In this document: piece by piece, positions 23,706-32,407 of the stretch | Position numbering within the stretch: position 1 is the first letter of the stretch | Layout of the letters: each line of letters starts with the position of its first letter | Source of the DNA: Subtercola vilae | GTDB lineage: Bacteria; Actinomycetota; Actinomycetes; Actinomycetales; Microbacteriaceae | Direction: 5' to 3' | DNA length: 64,000 nucleotides | Assembly: GCF_004923255.1 (NCBI RefSeq) | Contig: NZ_QYRT01000001.1 | Location: 124,001-188,000, forward strand | Notes under the pieces: model-generated | What the model was told of the DNA's origin: nothing | Database searches by the model: none | Seen by the model: the letters and a program-made list of their open reading frames with translations, nothing else | Made by a program: the position numbers and the translations under genes

Positions 23706-24848
23706 ACTTCTCGCGCCGCGGTGGCACTGGCCGTCGATATCGGTGGCACCACCGTGAAAGGGGCCGCCGTCGACCGCTTCGGTGTAGTCGTTCAGAAGTT
23801 CACCGTCGGCACCTTCGACGTTGACGGTGATGCCTATGCGGCGGTTCTGGCGGTCATCCGGATGCTCCACTCGGGTGTGCTCGCCGATGGCTACCTGCCC
23901 GTGGGAATCGGCATCGCGTCACCCGGGCTGGTCGACGCCGCGACGGGAACGATCGCGTTCGCAGCGAACCTCGGCTGGGAGGCGCTACCGCTTCGGGATC
24001 GCCTCGAAGAGGAGTTCACAATCCCGGTGCGGGTCGACCACGACGCCCGTGCGGCGGCGCTGGCTGAGCGGGCCGCGCATGCGGGGGCGGCGGAGGTCGG
24101 AGCGGCGGCGGTCGGTGCAGCGGCGGCAAGAGCGACGGGTGCGGCGGGCTCTGTGGGGTCGGCAGAGCCCCAGCCGGCCGACGCGTTCGCGGATTTTGTG
24201 CTGATTCCGATCGGTACGGGCGTGTCTGCGGCCGTTGTCACATCGGGCGTGCTGGTGCGGGGTGCGGCGGGTGCCGCGGGGGAGTTCGGCCATGTTCCGG
24301 CGGTTCCGAACGGCGACCTGTGCGCCTGCGGACAGCACGGGTGCATTGAGGCGTACGCCTCGGCCACGAGCATCCTCACGCGCTATCGTGCAGCGGGCGG
24401 CACAGCCGCAGGCTCAACGCGGGAGCTCGCGGCGACGCTCGACACCGATCCCATCGCCAGAGCGGTCTGGCACGACGCGGTCGAAGCGCTGGCCGTCGGG
24501 GTGGTCGGGCTGACCGCGGTGCTCGACCCCGCCGTCGTGGTGATCGGAGGCGGGCTCTCTGCCGCGGGCGACGCCGTGCTTCTGCCGCTGCGAGCCGGTG
24601 TCGAGCGGCGGCTCGGCTGGCGTGCGGCTCCGCTGATCATCCGGTCGGCGCTCACCTCGCAGGGCGGCCTCATCGGCGCTGCGATGCTCGGCTGGGCGGG
24701 CCACGAGCTCGAGCCCGGATTCGCTGTGCGTGCGCACGGCATGCTCGGCAGCGCCACCGCCACCGCTGTGAGAGAACCGTCAGCTGCCGGCCCGTCGGGC
24801 TTCACGCCGTCACCCCCGAGCCCGCCGGTGGGGGCTGCCCATGGCTAG
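23652..24848 (+). CDS. ROK-family sugar kinase
   Basis: The 398-residue protein has the ROK kinase motifs: ALAVDIGGTTVKGAAVD for ATP binding and the zinc-binding CACGQHGCIE. Such enzymes phosphorylate glucose, GlcNAc, ManNAc or related sugars; NagB in the same operon favours an amino sugar. The GTG at 23652 overlaps the repressor stop (GTGA), but the first 18 codons are three copies of an 18-bp repeat, so the real start could be the second GTG or later. An Ala-rich insertion of about 40 residues follows the catalytic loop (around 24080-24180), unusual for the family. Confidence 0.87.
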   Translation: MTEHHPVTEHHRAAEHHPTSRAAVALAVDIGGTTVKGAAVDRFGVVVQKFTVGTFDVDGDAYAAVLAVIRMLHSGVLADGYLPVGIGIASPGLVDAATGTIAFAANLGWEALPLRDRLEEEFTIPVRVDHDARAAALAERAAHAGAAEVGAAAVGAAAARATGAAGSVGSAEPQPADAFADFVLIPIGTGVSAAVVTSGVLVRGAAGAAGEFGHVPAVPNGDLCACGQHGCIEAYASATSILTRYRAAGGTAAGSTRELAATLDTDPIARAVWHDAVEALAVGVVGLTAVLDPAVVVIGGGLSAAGDAVLLPLRAGVERRLGWRAAPLIIRSALTSQGGLIGAAMLGWAGHELEPGFAVRAHGMLGSATATAVREPSAAGPSGFTPSPPSPPVGAAHG

Positions 24849-26220
24849 CACCGGCGCCGGGCTGCAGGCCCACCTCGCGGCCACGGTGCGCACAGTGCGC
24901 ACAGCGCGCACCGACCACAGACTGATGTTCATCTGGATCGTCGGCGTCATCGCCTACTCCGTCTCGATCCTCAACCGCACCTCGCTGTCTGCGCTCGGTG
25001 TCGACGCCTCTGCCCGCTTTCACGCCGACGCCTCGACGCTCTCGCTGTTCGCCGTGCTGCAGTTGCTGGTCTACGGCGCGCTGCAGATTCCCGCCGGGCT
25101 GCTTCTTGACCGGTTCGGCGCGCGAAAGGTGCTCACCACCGGCATGATCGTGATGGCCCTCGGGCAGGTCGTCATGGCGCTGACCACCGACGTGAGTGTT
25201 GCCATCGGGGCCCGGGTGCTGCTCGGCGCGGGTGATGCCGCGATCTTTCCGAGCATTCTGCGGGTGATCGCCGCGTGGTTCGCGCCGCGTCGGGCACCCG
25301 TCGTCACCCAGATCACCGGGCTGCTCGGCCAGTTCGGGCAGATTGCCAGCGTCATTCCGCTCGCCGCGCTGTTGCACGCGGCCGGCTGGCAGACCGCCTT
25401 TCTCTCGGTCGCCTCGCTCGGTGTGCTCGTTGCTGTACTGGCCTTCGCCGTTGTGCGCAATGAACCCGTGCGAACAGGTGCGATCACCGTGATCACCGCC
25501 CCGCGCGACCTGCGGCGCGGGTTCACCGAGGCCTGGCGGCATCCGGGTACCCGCCTCGCGTTCTGGTCGCACTTCTCGACTCCCTTCGCCAGTACTGCGT
25601 TCGCGCTGCTCTGGGGGTATCCGTTCCTGATTCAGGGTGAGGGGCTCTCGGCCGGCAGCGCCTCGGCGATCTTCACGCTCTACGTCGTCTTCGGCGCGGT
25701 GCTCGGGCCCGTGGTCGGCACCCTGTCAGCCCGGCACCCACTGCGGCGGTCGTGGCTGGTACTCGCGGTCATCGGTTCGCAGGCGGCGGTCTGGATGCTC
25801 GTGATCGTGTGGCCCGGGCGCGCCCCGTTCGCCGTGCTCATCGCCCTGGCCCTGGTGCTCTGCGCGGGTGGGCCGGGGTCAATGATCGCGTTCGACTTCA
25901 CCCGGGCGCACAACCCCGCCAGCCGCCTCGGTACCGCCACCGGAATCGTGAACGGGGGCGGCTTTCTGGCCGGTGTCATCGCGATCTTCCTCATCGGGGT
26001 GGCGATGGATCTGCAGAATGCCGGCACGCCGGCCACTTACTCGCTCGAGGCCTTCAAAGTCGCCTTTCTCGTTCAGTTTCCCATCTGGGCGATCGGTGTC
26101 GTCGCTCTGCTTCGCGAGCGACGACGTACTCGTGCGCACATGGCCACCCTGGGCATCCACCTCCCTCTCATTCGTGACGTTATTCGTTCTCGTAGACCCG
26201 CCACCCGTTCTCAACCGTGA
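24841..26220 (+). CDS. MFS transporter
   Basis: The 459-residue protein has twelve predicted transmembrane segments in two halves of six, with a basic loop RFGARKVLTTGMI after helix 2 matching MFS motif A. A polar N-terminus of about 30 residues precedes helix 1. It starts inside the end of the ROK kinase (8-bp overlap) and is followed within 14 bp by an oxidoreductase. This operon position suggests uptake of a sugar acid or sugar, or export of a metabolite. The substrate cannot be told from sequence. Confidence 0.9.
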   Translation: MASTGAGLQAHLAATVRTVRTARTDHRLMFIWIVGVIAYSVSILNRTSLSALGVDASARFHADASTLSLFAVLQLLVYGALQIPAGLLLDRFGARKVLTTGMIVMALGQVVMALTTDVSVAIGARVLLGAGDAAIFPSILRVIAAWFAPRRAPVVTQITGLLGQFGQIASVIPLAALLHAAGWQTAFLSVASLGVLVAVLAFAVVRNEPVRTGAITVITAPRDLRRGFTEAWRHPGTRLAFWSHFSTPFASTAFALLWGYPFLIQGEGLSAGSASAIFTLYVVFGAVLGPVVGTLSARHPLRRSWLVLAVIGSQAAVWMLVIVWPGRAPFAVLIALALVLCAGGPGSMIAFDFTRAHNPASRLGTATGIVNGGGFLAGVIAIFLIGVAMDLQNAGTPATYSLEAFKVAFLVQFPIWAIGVVALLRERRRTRAHMATLGIHLPLIRDVIRSRRPATRSQP

Positions 26221-26233
26221 TGGAAAGACACTC

Positions 26234-27259
26234 ATGACACTCTCTTCGCTCAAAATCGGCCTCGTGGGGGCCGGCGGCATCAGCAATTCGCACCTGCCGC
26301 ATCTGCTCACCCTCGGTGCCGATGTCTACGTCTTTTCAGACGCCGGTGCGGCTGACCTTGTGGCGCGCCACGGGGGAACGGTCGTCGACACACTCGACGA
26401 GCTGCTGGCCATCGTCGACTACGTCGATGTCGCAACGCCGACCTTCACGCACTACGCGGTGGCGAAGCGGGCCCTCGAAGCCGGCAAAGACGTCATCTCA
26501 GAGAAGCCGCTCGCGCGAACCGACGAGGAGGCGGCCGAGCTGGTGCAGCTGGCCGAGCGCCTCGGCAGGCGGCTCTACCCGGCCCACGTGGTGCGGTTCT
26601 TCCCCGAATACGTGCGGCTGCACGAGGCGGTTCAGAGCGGGTTGCTCGGAGACCTCGCCGTGCTGCGGTTCTCCCGCTCTGGCGCGTTCCCGACGCGCAC
26701 ACCCTGGTTCGCCGATCGGGCGCTGTCGGGCGGAATCATCATGGATCAGATGATTCACGACATCGACATCGCGCGCTGGGTCGCGGGCGAGGTTGTGCGG
26801 GTCTCGGCGGTCTCGAACCGCGCCGGTACTGCCGCGGCGCCCGTTGAGGCAGCGCATGTGCTGCTGACGCATGCTTCGGGTGCGATCAGCCACGTTGCCG
26901 GCATCTGGGGGCCCGCGCATCTGCCCTTCACCACGGAATACTCGGTGACGGGAACGCTCGGCAGCCTCGAACACTCGTCGGTGGCCGAACGCAACTACAC
27001 CGCTCACCTGCTCGAGGCGGCGGAGCAGGGCGGGCTGCTGCCCGACGTCGACCCCGCCGAGAACCCGTACTTCGCGGAGTTGCGGGAGTTCACCGAGGCC
27101 TTTGGGGGCGGCCCGGAGCCGCGCGTGAGTGTGGTCGATGGCGCAGAGGCGGTGCGGCTGGCGAACGCCGCGCTGCTCTCGCTCGAGACCGGCCAGCCGG
27201 TGGAGTTGGTCTCGCGAGTCGATGCCAGCGCCGAAGCAGAAGAAAAGAGAGCGCTGTGA
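26234..27259 (+). CDS. Gfo/Idh/MocA-family NAD(P)-dependent oxidoreductase
   Basis: This 341-residue enzyme has the Rossmann motif GLVGAGGISNSHLP near the N-terminus and the family EKP motif (VISEKPLART), whose Lys is catalytic, with a C-terminal substrate domain (DQMIHDIDIARWVAGE). Family members oxidise sugars, inositols or amino-sugar derivatives with NAD(P). The ATG at 26234 follows GGAAAG. It overlaps the next oxidoreductase by 4 bp. Two adjacent paralogues beside NagB suggest successive oxidation and reduction of a sugar, for example through a 3-keto intermediate. Confidence 0.93.
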   Translation: MTLSSLKIGLVGAGGISNSHLPHLLTLGADVYVFSDAGAADLVARHGGTVVDTLDELLAIVDYVDVATPTFTHYAVAKRALEAGKDVISEKPLARTDEEAAELVQLAERLGRRLYPAHVVRFFPEYVRLHEAVQSGLLGDLAVLRFSRSGAFPTRTPWFADRALSGGIIMDQMIHDIDIARWVAGEVVRVSAVSNRAGTAAAPVEAAHVLLTHASGAISHVAGIWGPAHLPFTTEYSVTGTLGSLEHSSVAERNYTAHLLEAAEQGGLLPDVDPAENPYFAELREFTEAFGGGPEPRVSVVDGAEAVRLANAALLSLETGQPVELVSRVDASAEAEEKRAL

Positions 27260-28284
27260 ACACCGCTTCCCGCCCCCTCAAGGTGGCCGTCATGTCGTTC
27301 GCCCACACGCACGCACGCGGGTATGTCGAACTGCTGCTGCAGAACCGTTCTGTTTCTGTGCTGACCTCAGATCCGGGCATCCATTCGCCGGCTGAGACGC
27401 GCGGGCGTACGCTCGCCGACGAACTGGGCGTCGACTACGTCGACACGTATCACGAGCTACTCGCCTGGCAGCCCGACGCGGTCATCGTGACCAGTGAGAA
27501 CGCCCATCACCGCGAACACGTGGAGCTGGCGGCGCGCGCCGGGGCCCACATTCTCTGCGAGAAGCCGCTCGCCACGACGCTCGCCGACGGCGAAGCGATG
27601 CTCGCGGCAACCCAGGCGGCGGGGGTCATTTTGATGGTGGCGTTCCCCGTGCGGTTCGCGAGCACCTTTCTGCATCTCAAGGCCGACTACGACGCTGGCG
27701 CCCTCGGCGACGTCTTCTCGGTTCGCGGCAGCAACAACGGAAAGCTGCCGAGCGCTCGGGAATGGTTCACCGACCCAGCGCTTTCGGGTGGCGGAGCTCT
27801 CGTCGACCATGTCGTGCACATCGCCGACCTCCTCGAGGCCCTGATGCACGCGGCGCCGCTGTCGGTCACGGCGGTGGCGAACCAGAAGCTGTACGCCGAC
27901 CGGGCGAAGGCCGAGACGGCCGGGCTGGTCTCGATCAGTTACGACAACGGTGTGATCGCCGCGATCGACTGTTCGTGGAGCCGCGCAGAGACGGCCCCGA
28001 CCTGGGGCGGCGTCAGGCTGTCGGTCGCCGGCACGCGCGGCACGGTCGACGTGGACTTCTTCGGCCCCCGCGTGCACGGCCTCGATTCGGCTTCGGGCGT
28101 GCCTCTCGAACTGCCGTACGGGCCCGACTTCGACGCGGCGCTGCTCGGTACCTTTCTCGAGGCGGTAGGCACAGGGGTACAGCCGCAACCTGACGGGGCC
28201 GTCGGACTCCGCACGCTGAAGATCGTGCTCGCCGCGCAGGAGTCGGTGGCCACCGGCCGCACCGTGCAGATCGTCGAAGGGTAG
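27256..28284 (+). CDS. Gfo/Idh/MocA-family NAD(P)-dependent oxidoreductase
   Basis: The 342-residue protein is the second member of the pair. It has LKVAVMSFAHTHARGYVEL in place of the usual glycine-rich first loop, which means a less canonical dinucleotide motif. It keeps the ILCEKPLATT motif with the catalytic Lys and the LVDHVVHIADLLEAL active-site helix. Its GTG start overlaps the previous stop. The His-rich first loop (FAHTHARG) resembles Gfo enzymes in sugar-acid loci, but the substrate is not determinable. It is co-transcribed with NagB, 9 bp downstream. Confidence 0.9.
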   Translation: MNTASRPLKVAVMSFAHTHARGYVELLLQNRSVSVLTSDPGIHSPAETRGRTLADELGVDYVDTYHELLAWQPDAVIVTSENAHHREHVELAARAGAHILCEKPLATTLADGEAMLAATQAAGVILMVAFPVRFASTFLHLKADYDAGALGDVFSVRGSNNGKLPSAREWFTDPALSGGGALVDHVVHIADLLEALMHAAPLSVTAVANQKLYADRAKAETAGLVSISYDNGVIAAIDCSWSRAETAPTWGGVRLSVAGTRGTVDVDFFGPRVHGLDSASGVPLELPYGPDFDAALLGTFLEAVGTGVQPQPDGAVGLRTLKIVLAAQESVATGRTVQIVEG

Positions 28285-28293
28285 AAGAACACC

Positions 28294-29064
28294 ATGCAGG
28301 TCATCATTCTGAAGAACGCAGAGGAGATCGGCGACTACGTTGCTGGCGTCATTCTGGCCGGGGTCGACGACGGCTCGCTGAAGGTTCTCGGGGTCGCGAC
28401 GGGTTCGTCGCCGCTGCCGGTCTACGAGGCGCTCGAACGGCGGCGCACCCCCGAGCTGTCATCGATCAGCGCCTTCGCGCTCGACGAATACGTGGGGCTG
28501 CCCTACTCGCACGCCGAGAGCTATCACGCGGTCATCGATCGGGAGGTCACGAAACGGCTGCGCCTCGACCCTGCCCGCGTGCATGTTCCCGACGGGGCAT
28601 CCGACGACCTGCCGCAGGCCTGTCTCGACTATGAAGAGGCGATTCGCCAAGCGGGTGGTGTCGACCTGCAGATTCTCGGCATCGGCGGCTCGGGTCACAT
28701 CGGCTTCAACGAGCCGACCTCGTCATTCGCCTCGCGCACCCGCATCAAGACGCTGACGCCCGAGACCCGCGCCGACAATGCGCGGTTCTTCGACACGCCA
28801 GACCAGGTGCCGCTGCACTGCATGACGCAGGGGCTCGGCACCATTCTCGCTGCCCGGCGGGTGGTGCTCGTGGCGCAGGGTCGGCAGAAGGCTGCGGCCG
28901 TAGCGGCGGCGGTCGAGGGGCCGCTGACGGCGATGTGCCCCGGGTCGGCGCTGCAGCTGCACCCCGACGCGACCATCGTCGTTGACGAGCAGGCGGCGGC
29001 CGACCTGCGCCTGAGCGACTATTACCGCTTCGTGTTCGACAACCGCCCTGCCTTTCAGCGATAG
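28294..29064 (+). CDS. nagB: Glucosamine-6-phosphate deaminase
   Basis: The 256-residue protein has all blocks of the NagB family: VATGSSPLPVYEAL for the phosphate, FALDEYVGLP with the catalytic Asp, GIGGSGHIGFNEP, and the C-terminal MCPGSALQLHPDATIVVDE. It converts glucosamine 6-phosphate to fructose 6-phosphate and ammonia. It lies last in the ROK operon after two oxidoreductases. No NagA deacetylase gene is seen in the window, so the pathway substrate may be an unacetylated amino sugar, or NagA may be elsewhere. Confidence 0.95.
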   Translation: MQVIILKNAEEIGDYVAGVILAGVDDGSLKVLGVATGSSPLPVYEALERRRTPELSSISAFALDEYVGLPYSHAESYHAVIDREVTKRLRLDPARVHVPDGASDDLPQACLDYEEAIRQAGGVDLQILGIGGSGHIGFNEPTSSFASRTRIKTLTPETRADNARFFDTPDQVPLHCMTQGLGTILAARRVVLVAQGRQKAAAVAAAVEGPLTAMCPGSALQLHPDATIVVDEQAAADLRLSDYYRFVFDNRPAFQR

Positions 29065-29110
29065 TCGGCGGGCCGCGGAGCCCATTTCTCGAATCCACTC
29101 GCCGAATCCA

Positions 29111-29136
29111 CCCGCTGAGCCCACCCGCTGAGCCCA
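29111..29136 (+). repeat. 13-bp tandem repeat after nagB
   Basis: CCCGCTGAGCCCA occurs twice head to tail, preceded by two copies of GAATCCAC. The repeats are in non-coding DNA between nagB and the next operon's promoter region. No function is evident. Confidence 0.75.
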
Positions 29137-29171
29137 CTTCCCGAAACCCCTCATCGCTGAACAGTTTCGCA

Positions 29172-29185
29172 AACTGCATACCGTT
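29172..29185. promoter_or_regulatory. Degenerate upstream copy of the 29231 operator
   Basis: AACTGCATACCGTT keeps one half-site (ATACCGTT) identical to the strong palindrome whose centre is 62 bp downstream, roughly six helical turns, while the other half is degenerate. It may act as an auxiliary site. The nearby TGCGTTGATTAACGCA is also symmetric. Confidence 0.35.
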
Positions 29186-29230
29186 GCGTTGATTAACGCA
29201 GTTTTAACGCGCTGAAACATGGCCGACACA

Positions 29231-29250
29231 TCAAATGGTATACCGTTTGA
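29231..29250. promoter_or_regulatory. GntR/FadR-type operator upstream of the BtpA-like gene
   Basis: TCAAATGGTATACCGTTTGA is a 20-bp palindrome with a single mismatched pair. Its core GGTATACC matches the TGGTATACCA-type sites of the UxuR/ExuR branch of FCD-domain GntR regulators. An FCD-type GntR gene ends this operon, so autoregulation through this site is the simplest reading. Confidence 0.68.
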
Positions 29251-29286
29251 GCAAGTTGTTCGGGTTTCGATATTTGGAGAAGGCTC

Positions 29287-30069
29287 ATGGGCGCATTTCG
29301 ATTGGTAGGGGTACTCCACCTGCCGCCGCTGCCCGGGGCCGCGAACTACGCCGGGGCGAAGGTCGGCGAGCTGGCCGAGATCGCCGCGGTTGACGCCCGA
29401 GTGCTCGCCGAAAGCGGCTTCACTGACGTCATGATTCAAGACGCGAGCGACAACCCGCAGGCCGACCGCGTCGGTGCGGCCACGGTGGCGGCGATGAGTG
29501 TCATCGGGGCAGCGGTTCGCCGCGCGGTGACGATACCTGTCGGAATCGTCGTCGGCCACAATGACGGGCCGTCGGCCGTCGCCATTGCGCACGCGATCGA
29601 CGCCCAGTTCGTTCGGGTGAAGGTTCTCACCGGCGTCTCGGTGGGGCCCACCGGGTTCATCGAAGGCTGCTCGCACGACGTCAGTCTGATGAAACGGATG
29701 CTCGGCAGCGCTGTCGAGGTGTGGGCCGACGCCCACGAAGCCACCAGCCTCGCACTGTCTGGCAATACCGACTGGGCGGCAGCTGAGGCCCGTTCGTTCG
29801 GTGCGGCAGACAAGATCATCGTCACCCGCGACAGTGGCGTGGCCGACGCCATCGACGACATCGCCCGGCTTCGGGCTCAGTTCGGTTCTGACGCGGTCGA
29901 CCTGCTCATCGGCGGCCGGGTGACCGGTGCCACCCTCGCTGCGGCGATCGCCGGTTCTGACGGTGCGATTCTCGGCAGCGTGCTGAAGACCGGCTCGGGG
30001 CACGACGCACGCATCGACCCGGTTGCTTCGCGCCTGCTCGGCGAGGCCGCTCGCGACCATGCCGCGTAG
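29287..30069 (+). CDS. BtpA/SgcQ-family TIM-barrel protein
   Basis: This 260-residue protein has the BtpA family signature: VGVLHLPPLPGAANY at the start, an early DGFTDVMIQD-like strand (GFTDVMIQDASDNP), and a late glycine-rich phosphate loop region (LIGGRVTGATLAAAIAGSDGAILGS). The family adopts a TIM barrel and is poorly characterised: BtpA affects photosystem I in cyanobacteria, and SgcQ sits in a sugar-phosphate gene cluster. Here it heads a catabolic operon, so an enzyme acting on a sugar phosphate or nucleoside-like compound is plausible but unproven. The start lies 36 bp after the strong palindrome and follows GGAGAAGG. Confidence 0.87.
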   Translation: MGAFRLVGVLHLPPLPGAANYAGAKVGELAEIAAVDARVLAESGFTDVMIQDASDNPQADRVGAATVAAMSVIGAAVRRAVTIPVGIVVGHNDGPSAVAIAHAIDAQFVRVKVLTGVSVGPTGFIEGCSHDVSLMKRMLGSAVEVWADAHEATSLALSGNTDWAAAEARSFGAADKIIVTRDSGVADAIDDIARLRAQFGSDAVDLLIGGRVTGATLAAAIAGSDGAILGSVLKTGSGHDARIDPVASRLLGEAARDHAA

Positions 30070-30119
30070 CTGATACCCCGACTCTCCCCGATTTCACCCA
30101 CCAGAAAGCGCCCCACCTC

Positions 30120-31310
30120 ATGACCACCACCCTCGACAGCCCCCTTCTCGGCCCCGACAGCCCGCTCGACGAGCGACAGAAAGCCGTTGTCGTGCGTGTC
30201 TCCGCGGCCGAGCGGGCGAGCATCCTGTCGCTGCCGACCGACGACCCGCTCGACGCGAAGCGCCGGCACCGGGTCGAGGTCACGAGAGATGAGATGTTCG
30301 GGCAGCCGCAGGCTATTCGGGCCACGTGGGCGCGAAACAGTGACGCGCTGGTCGAGATCAGCGCGCAGATCGCCGAGCGCACGACCGATCGCGTCTTTCT
30401 GGTCGGTGCCGGCGACTCGCTTGCCGTCATGATCGCGTCTCGCCGGGCACTCGAGTTGATGCTCGGGGTTCCGTGCGAACCCGTACCGAGCCTCGAGTTC
30501 GCGTATTACCAGCAGCATCTCGTGACCGAGCGAAGCATGGTGATCGCCCTGTCGAGTTCGGGCGAGACGACCCGAACGGTCGAGGCCGTGCTCGTGGCGC
30601 AGCATGCCGGCGCCCTGACCATCGCGCTCACGAACACCCCCGGCTCGTCGCTCGACCAGGAGAGTGAGCGCACGCTGCTCATCGAGGCGACGCGCGTGGG
30701 CTGGCCGACCCAGTCGTCGACGGCCGCGATCGCGCTGCTCATGAAGCTGGCCACCGAGGTCGGTGTGCGCCGGGGTGCTCCGGATGCCGCGCAACTGGTC
30801 GCCGAGTTGCAGACACTTCCCGACGTGATCGGCGATGTCTTGACGGCGAACGACGAGCCGATCGCCGAGATCGCCCGGGCAGAGGCCGCCCGAACCATGT
30901 ACCTGTTCTCTGCGGGTGGACCGAACTGGGCGGCGGCGATCGTCGGTTCGGCCAAGGTGAAGGAGACCACACCCGACCACGCTGTCGAGATCGAGGTCGA
31001 GGAGTACCACCACTACAACACGCAGAAGCCGTTCGAGCCGCTGTTCATCTTTGCGCCGAGCGGCCCGTCGGTGCCGCGGGCCGTCGACACCGGCCGCGAT
31101 GCCCGGCGTTACGGCGGCCAGCTGTACGTGATCACCACGACCGGCGAGCACGCGTTCGACGAGCACGCGAACGCCGTGCTCACGGTGCCGCCGATCACCG
31201 AGGCGCTGAGCTCGCTCGTCTACCTGGTGCCGGCCCAGATGATCGGGTACCACCTCGGCATGGCGAAGTTCGCGGCCGCCGAGCGGGCGCTCGCCGAGGG
31301 CGCCCGGTGA
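30120..31310 (+). CDS. Double SIS-domain protein, sugar isomerase/deglycase type
   Basis: The 396-residue protein contains two SIS domains like the isomerase half of GlmS or the fructosamine-6-phosphate deglycases (FrlB). The phosphate loop SSSGET is at residues 145-150, and a second-domain segment EIEVEEYHH (290-298) occupies the place of the catalytic Glu region. There is no glutaminase domain, so it would not make glucosamine 6-phosphate from glutamine. FrlB-type enzymes remove the amine from a phosphorylated Amadori sugar. The next gene, overlapping by 4 bp, is a PfkB kinase, the partner expected in such a pathway. Confidence 0.8.
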   Translation: MTTTLDSPLLGPDSPLDERQKAVVVRVSAAERASILSLPTDDPLDAKRRHRVEVTRDEMFGQPQAIRATWARNSDALVEISAQIAERTTDRVFLVGAGDSLAVMIASRRALELMLGVPCEPVPSLEFAYYQQHLVTERSMVIALSSSGETTRTVEAVLVAQHAGALTIALTNTPGSSLDQESERTLLIEATRVGWPTQSSTAAIALLMKLATEVGVRRGAPDAAQLVAELQTLPDVIGDVLTANDEPIAEIARAEAARTMYLFSAGGPNWAAAIVGSAKVKETTPDHAVEIEVEEYHHYNTQKPFEPLFIFAPSGPSVPRAVDTGRDARRYGGQLYVITTTGEHAFDEHANAVLTVPPITEALSSLVYLVPAQMIGYHLGMAKFAAAERALAEGAR

Positions 31311-32407
31311 CGTCGCCCGCCCGCGCCACCCGCGCCGGCCGCGGAGCCGTGTCGTCGCTGGTCTGCATCGGCAACCTCACGATCGACGAAGCCGTTCACG
31401 ATGCCCCGGTCGTCGAGGCGCCTGGTGCTCTGCCGGGCGTGCTGCCTGCCGCCGCGCCGGGCTCCCTGCGCGACGCGGCGCTTGACGCCCTGCCGGGCAC
31501 CGTGCCTGCCGCGGCGGGCACGGGCGCGACGGGCGAACGCATCCGCAGCGCACCGGCGATGGGCGGCGATGCCGCGTACGCCGCTCTGGCCGCTCGCCTG
31601 AACCTCGCCGACGTTCGGATGCTGGCACCCATCGGCACCGATCTGCCCGACTCGTTCTTCGACGCCTTGGCCGCAGCCGGCGTGACGACCGCCGATCTGC
31701 CGCACCGCGACCTTCCCACCGTGCGCAACGTCATCGACTACTTCGGTGACGGAACGCGCCGCTGGAACATGCTCTGCTCCGAGGCCGACTTCGATGCCCT
31801 CTCGGTGTACCCGGCCGACGTGCCCGCGTGGGCGCTCGACGCCGACGCCATTCTCATCTCGGCGATGAGCCTCGAGTCGCAGCTGGCCCTCACGCCGTGG
31901 CTTCGCGCGAACTCTGCCGCGACCCTCTACCTCGATCTGCAGGAGGACTACCTCGAGGGCACCAGAGACGCTCTGTTCGGCATCATCGCCGCGTGCGACG
32001 TGTTCATGCCCAGCGAGATCGAGGCGCGCACCCTGGCCGAAACGAACGACCTGACCGCCGCCGGCCGCCTCTTTCAGTCGCTCGGCCCCGGCATCGTGGT
32101 CATCAAGCGGGCCGAACACGGCTGCCTCGTGTTCGACGGCGACACTGTCACCGCGGTGGCCACTGCGCCGATCGATGCCGTCGACAGCACCGGTGCCGGC
32201 GACGCGTTCTGCGGAGCCTTCGCCGCCACTCACGTTCAGACCGGCGACGCCATCGAGGCGGCCCGCGCCGGTGCGGCTGCCGCAGCCATCGCCATCAGCG
32301 GCTTCGGCATCGACGCACTGGCCGCGGCGGCCATCGAGCACGTTGCACCCCGCGAGCACGCTGCACCCCACGACCACGTTGCCCACCGCGAAGTCGGTGC
32401 CCGCTGA
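31307..32407 (+). CDS. PfkB-family carbohydrate kinase
   Basis: The 366-residue kinase has the PfkB/ribokinase fold with GGDAAYAALAARL near residue 84 and the anion hole and catalytic base DSTGAGDAF at 293-301 (Asp299 the base). Members phosphorylate fructose-type sugars, nucleosides or fructosamines. Two low-complexity segments are unusual: a Pro/Ala-rich insertion at about residues 34-75, and a His-rich tail (HVAPREHAAPHDHVAHREV). The GTG start overlaps the SIS gene, and its stop shares one base with the next start, so the genes are translationally coupled. Confidence 0.87.
   Translation: MTSPARATRAGRGAVSSLVCIGNLTIDEAVHDAPVVEAPGALPGVLPAAAPGSLRDAALDALPGTVPAAAGTGATGERIRSAPAMGGDAAYAALAARLNLADVRMLAPIGTDLPDSFFDALAAAGVTTADLPHRDLPTVRNVIDYFGDGTRRWNMLCSEADFDALSVYPADVPAWALDADAILISAMSLESQLALTPWLRANSAATLYLDLQEDYLEGTRDALFGIIAACDVFMPSEIEARTLAETNDLTAAGRLFQSLGPGIVVIKRAEHGCLVFDGDTVTAVATAPIDAVDSTGAGDAFCGAFAATHVQTGDAIEAARAGAAAAAIAISGFGIDALAAAAIEHVAPREHAAPHDHVAHREVGAR

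Noticed and set aside
29065-29286. Possible small gene or riboswitch between nagB and the BtpA-like gene
   Set aside because: The region is explained by tandem repeats, two palindromic half-operators and a promoter; no good start with a ribosome site, and no recognisable riboswitch fold.
30120-31310. Glucosamine-fructose-6-phosphate aminotransferase (GlmS)
   Set aside because: The N-terminal glutaminase domain with its catalytic Cys is absent, and the second-domain motif differs from GlmS.
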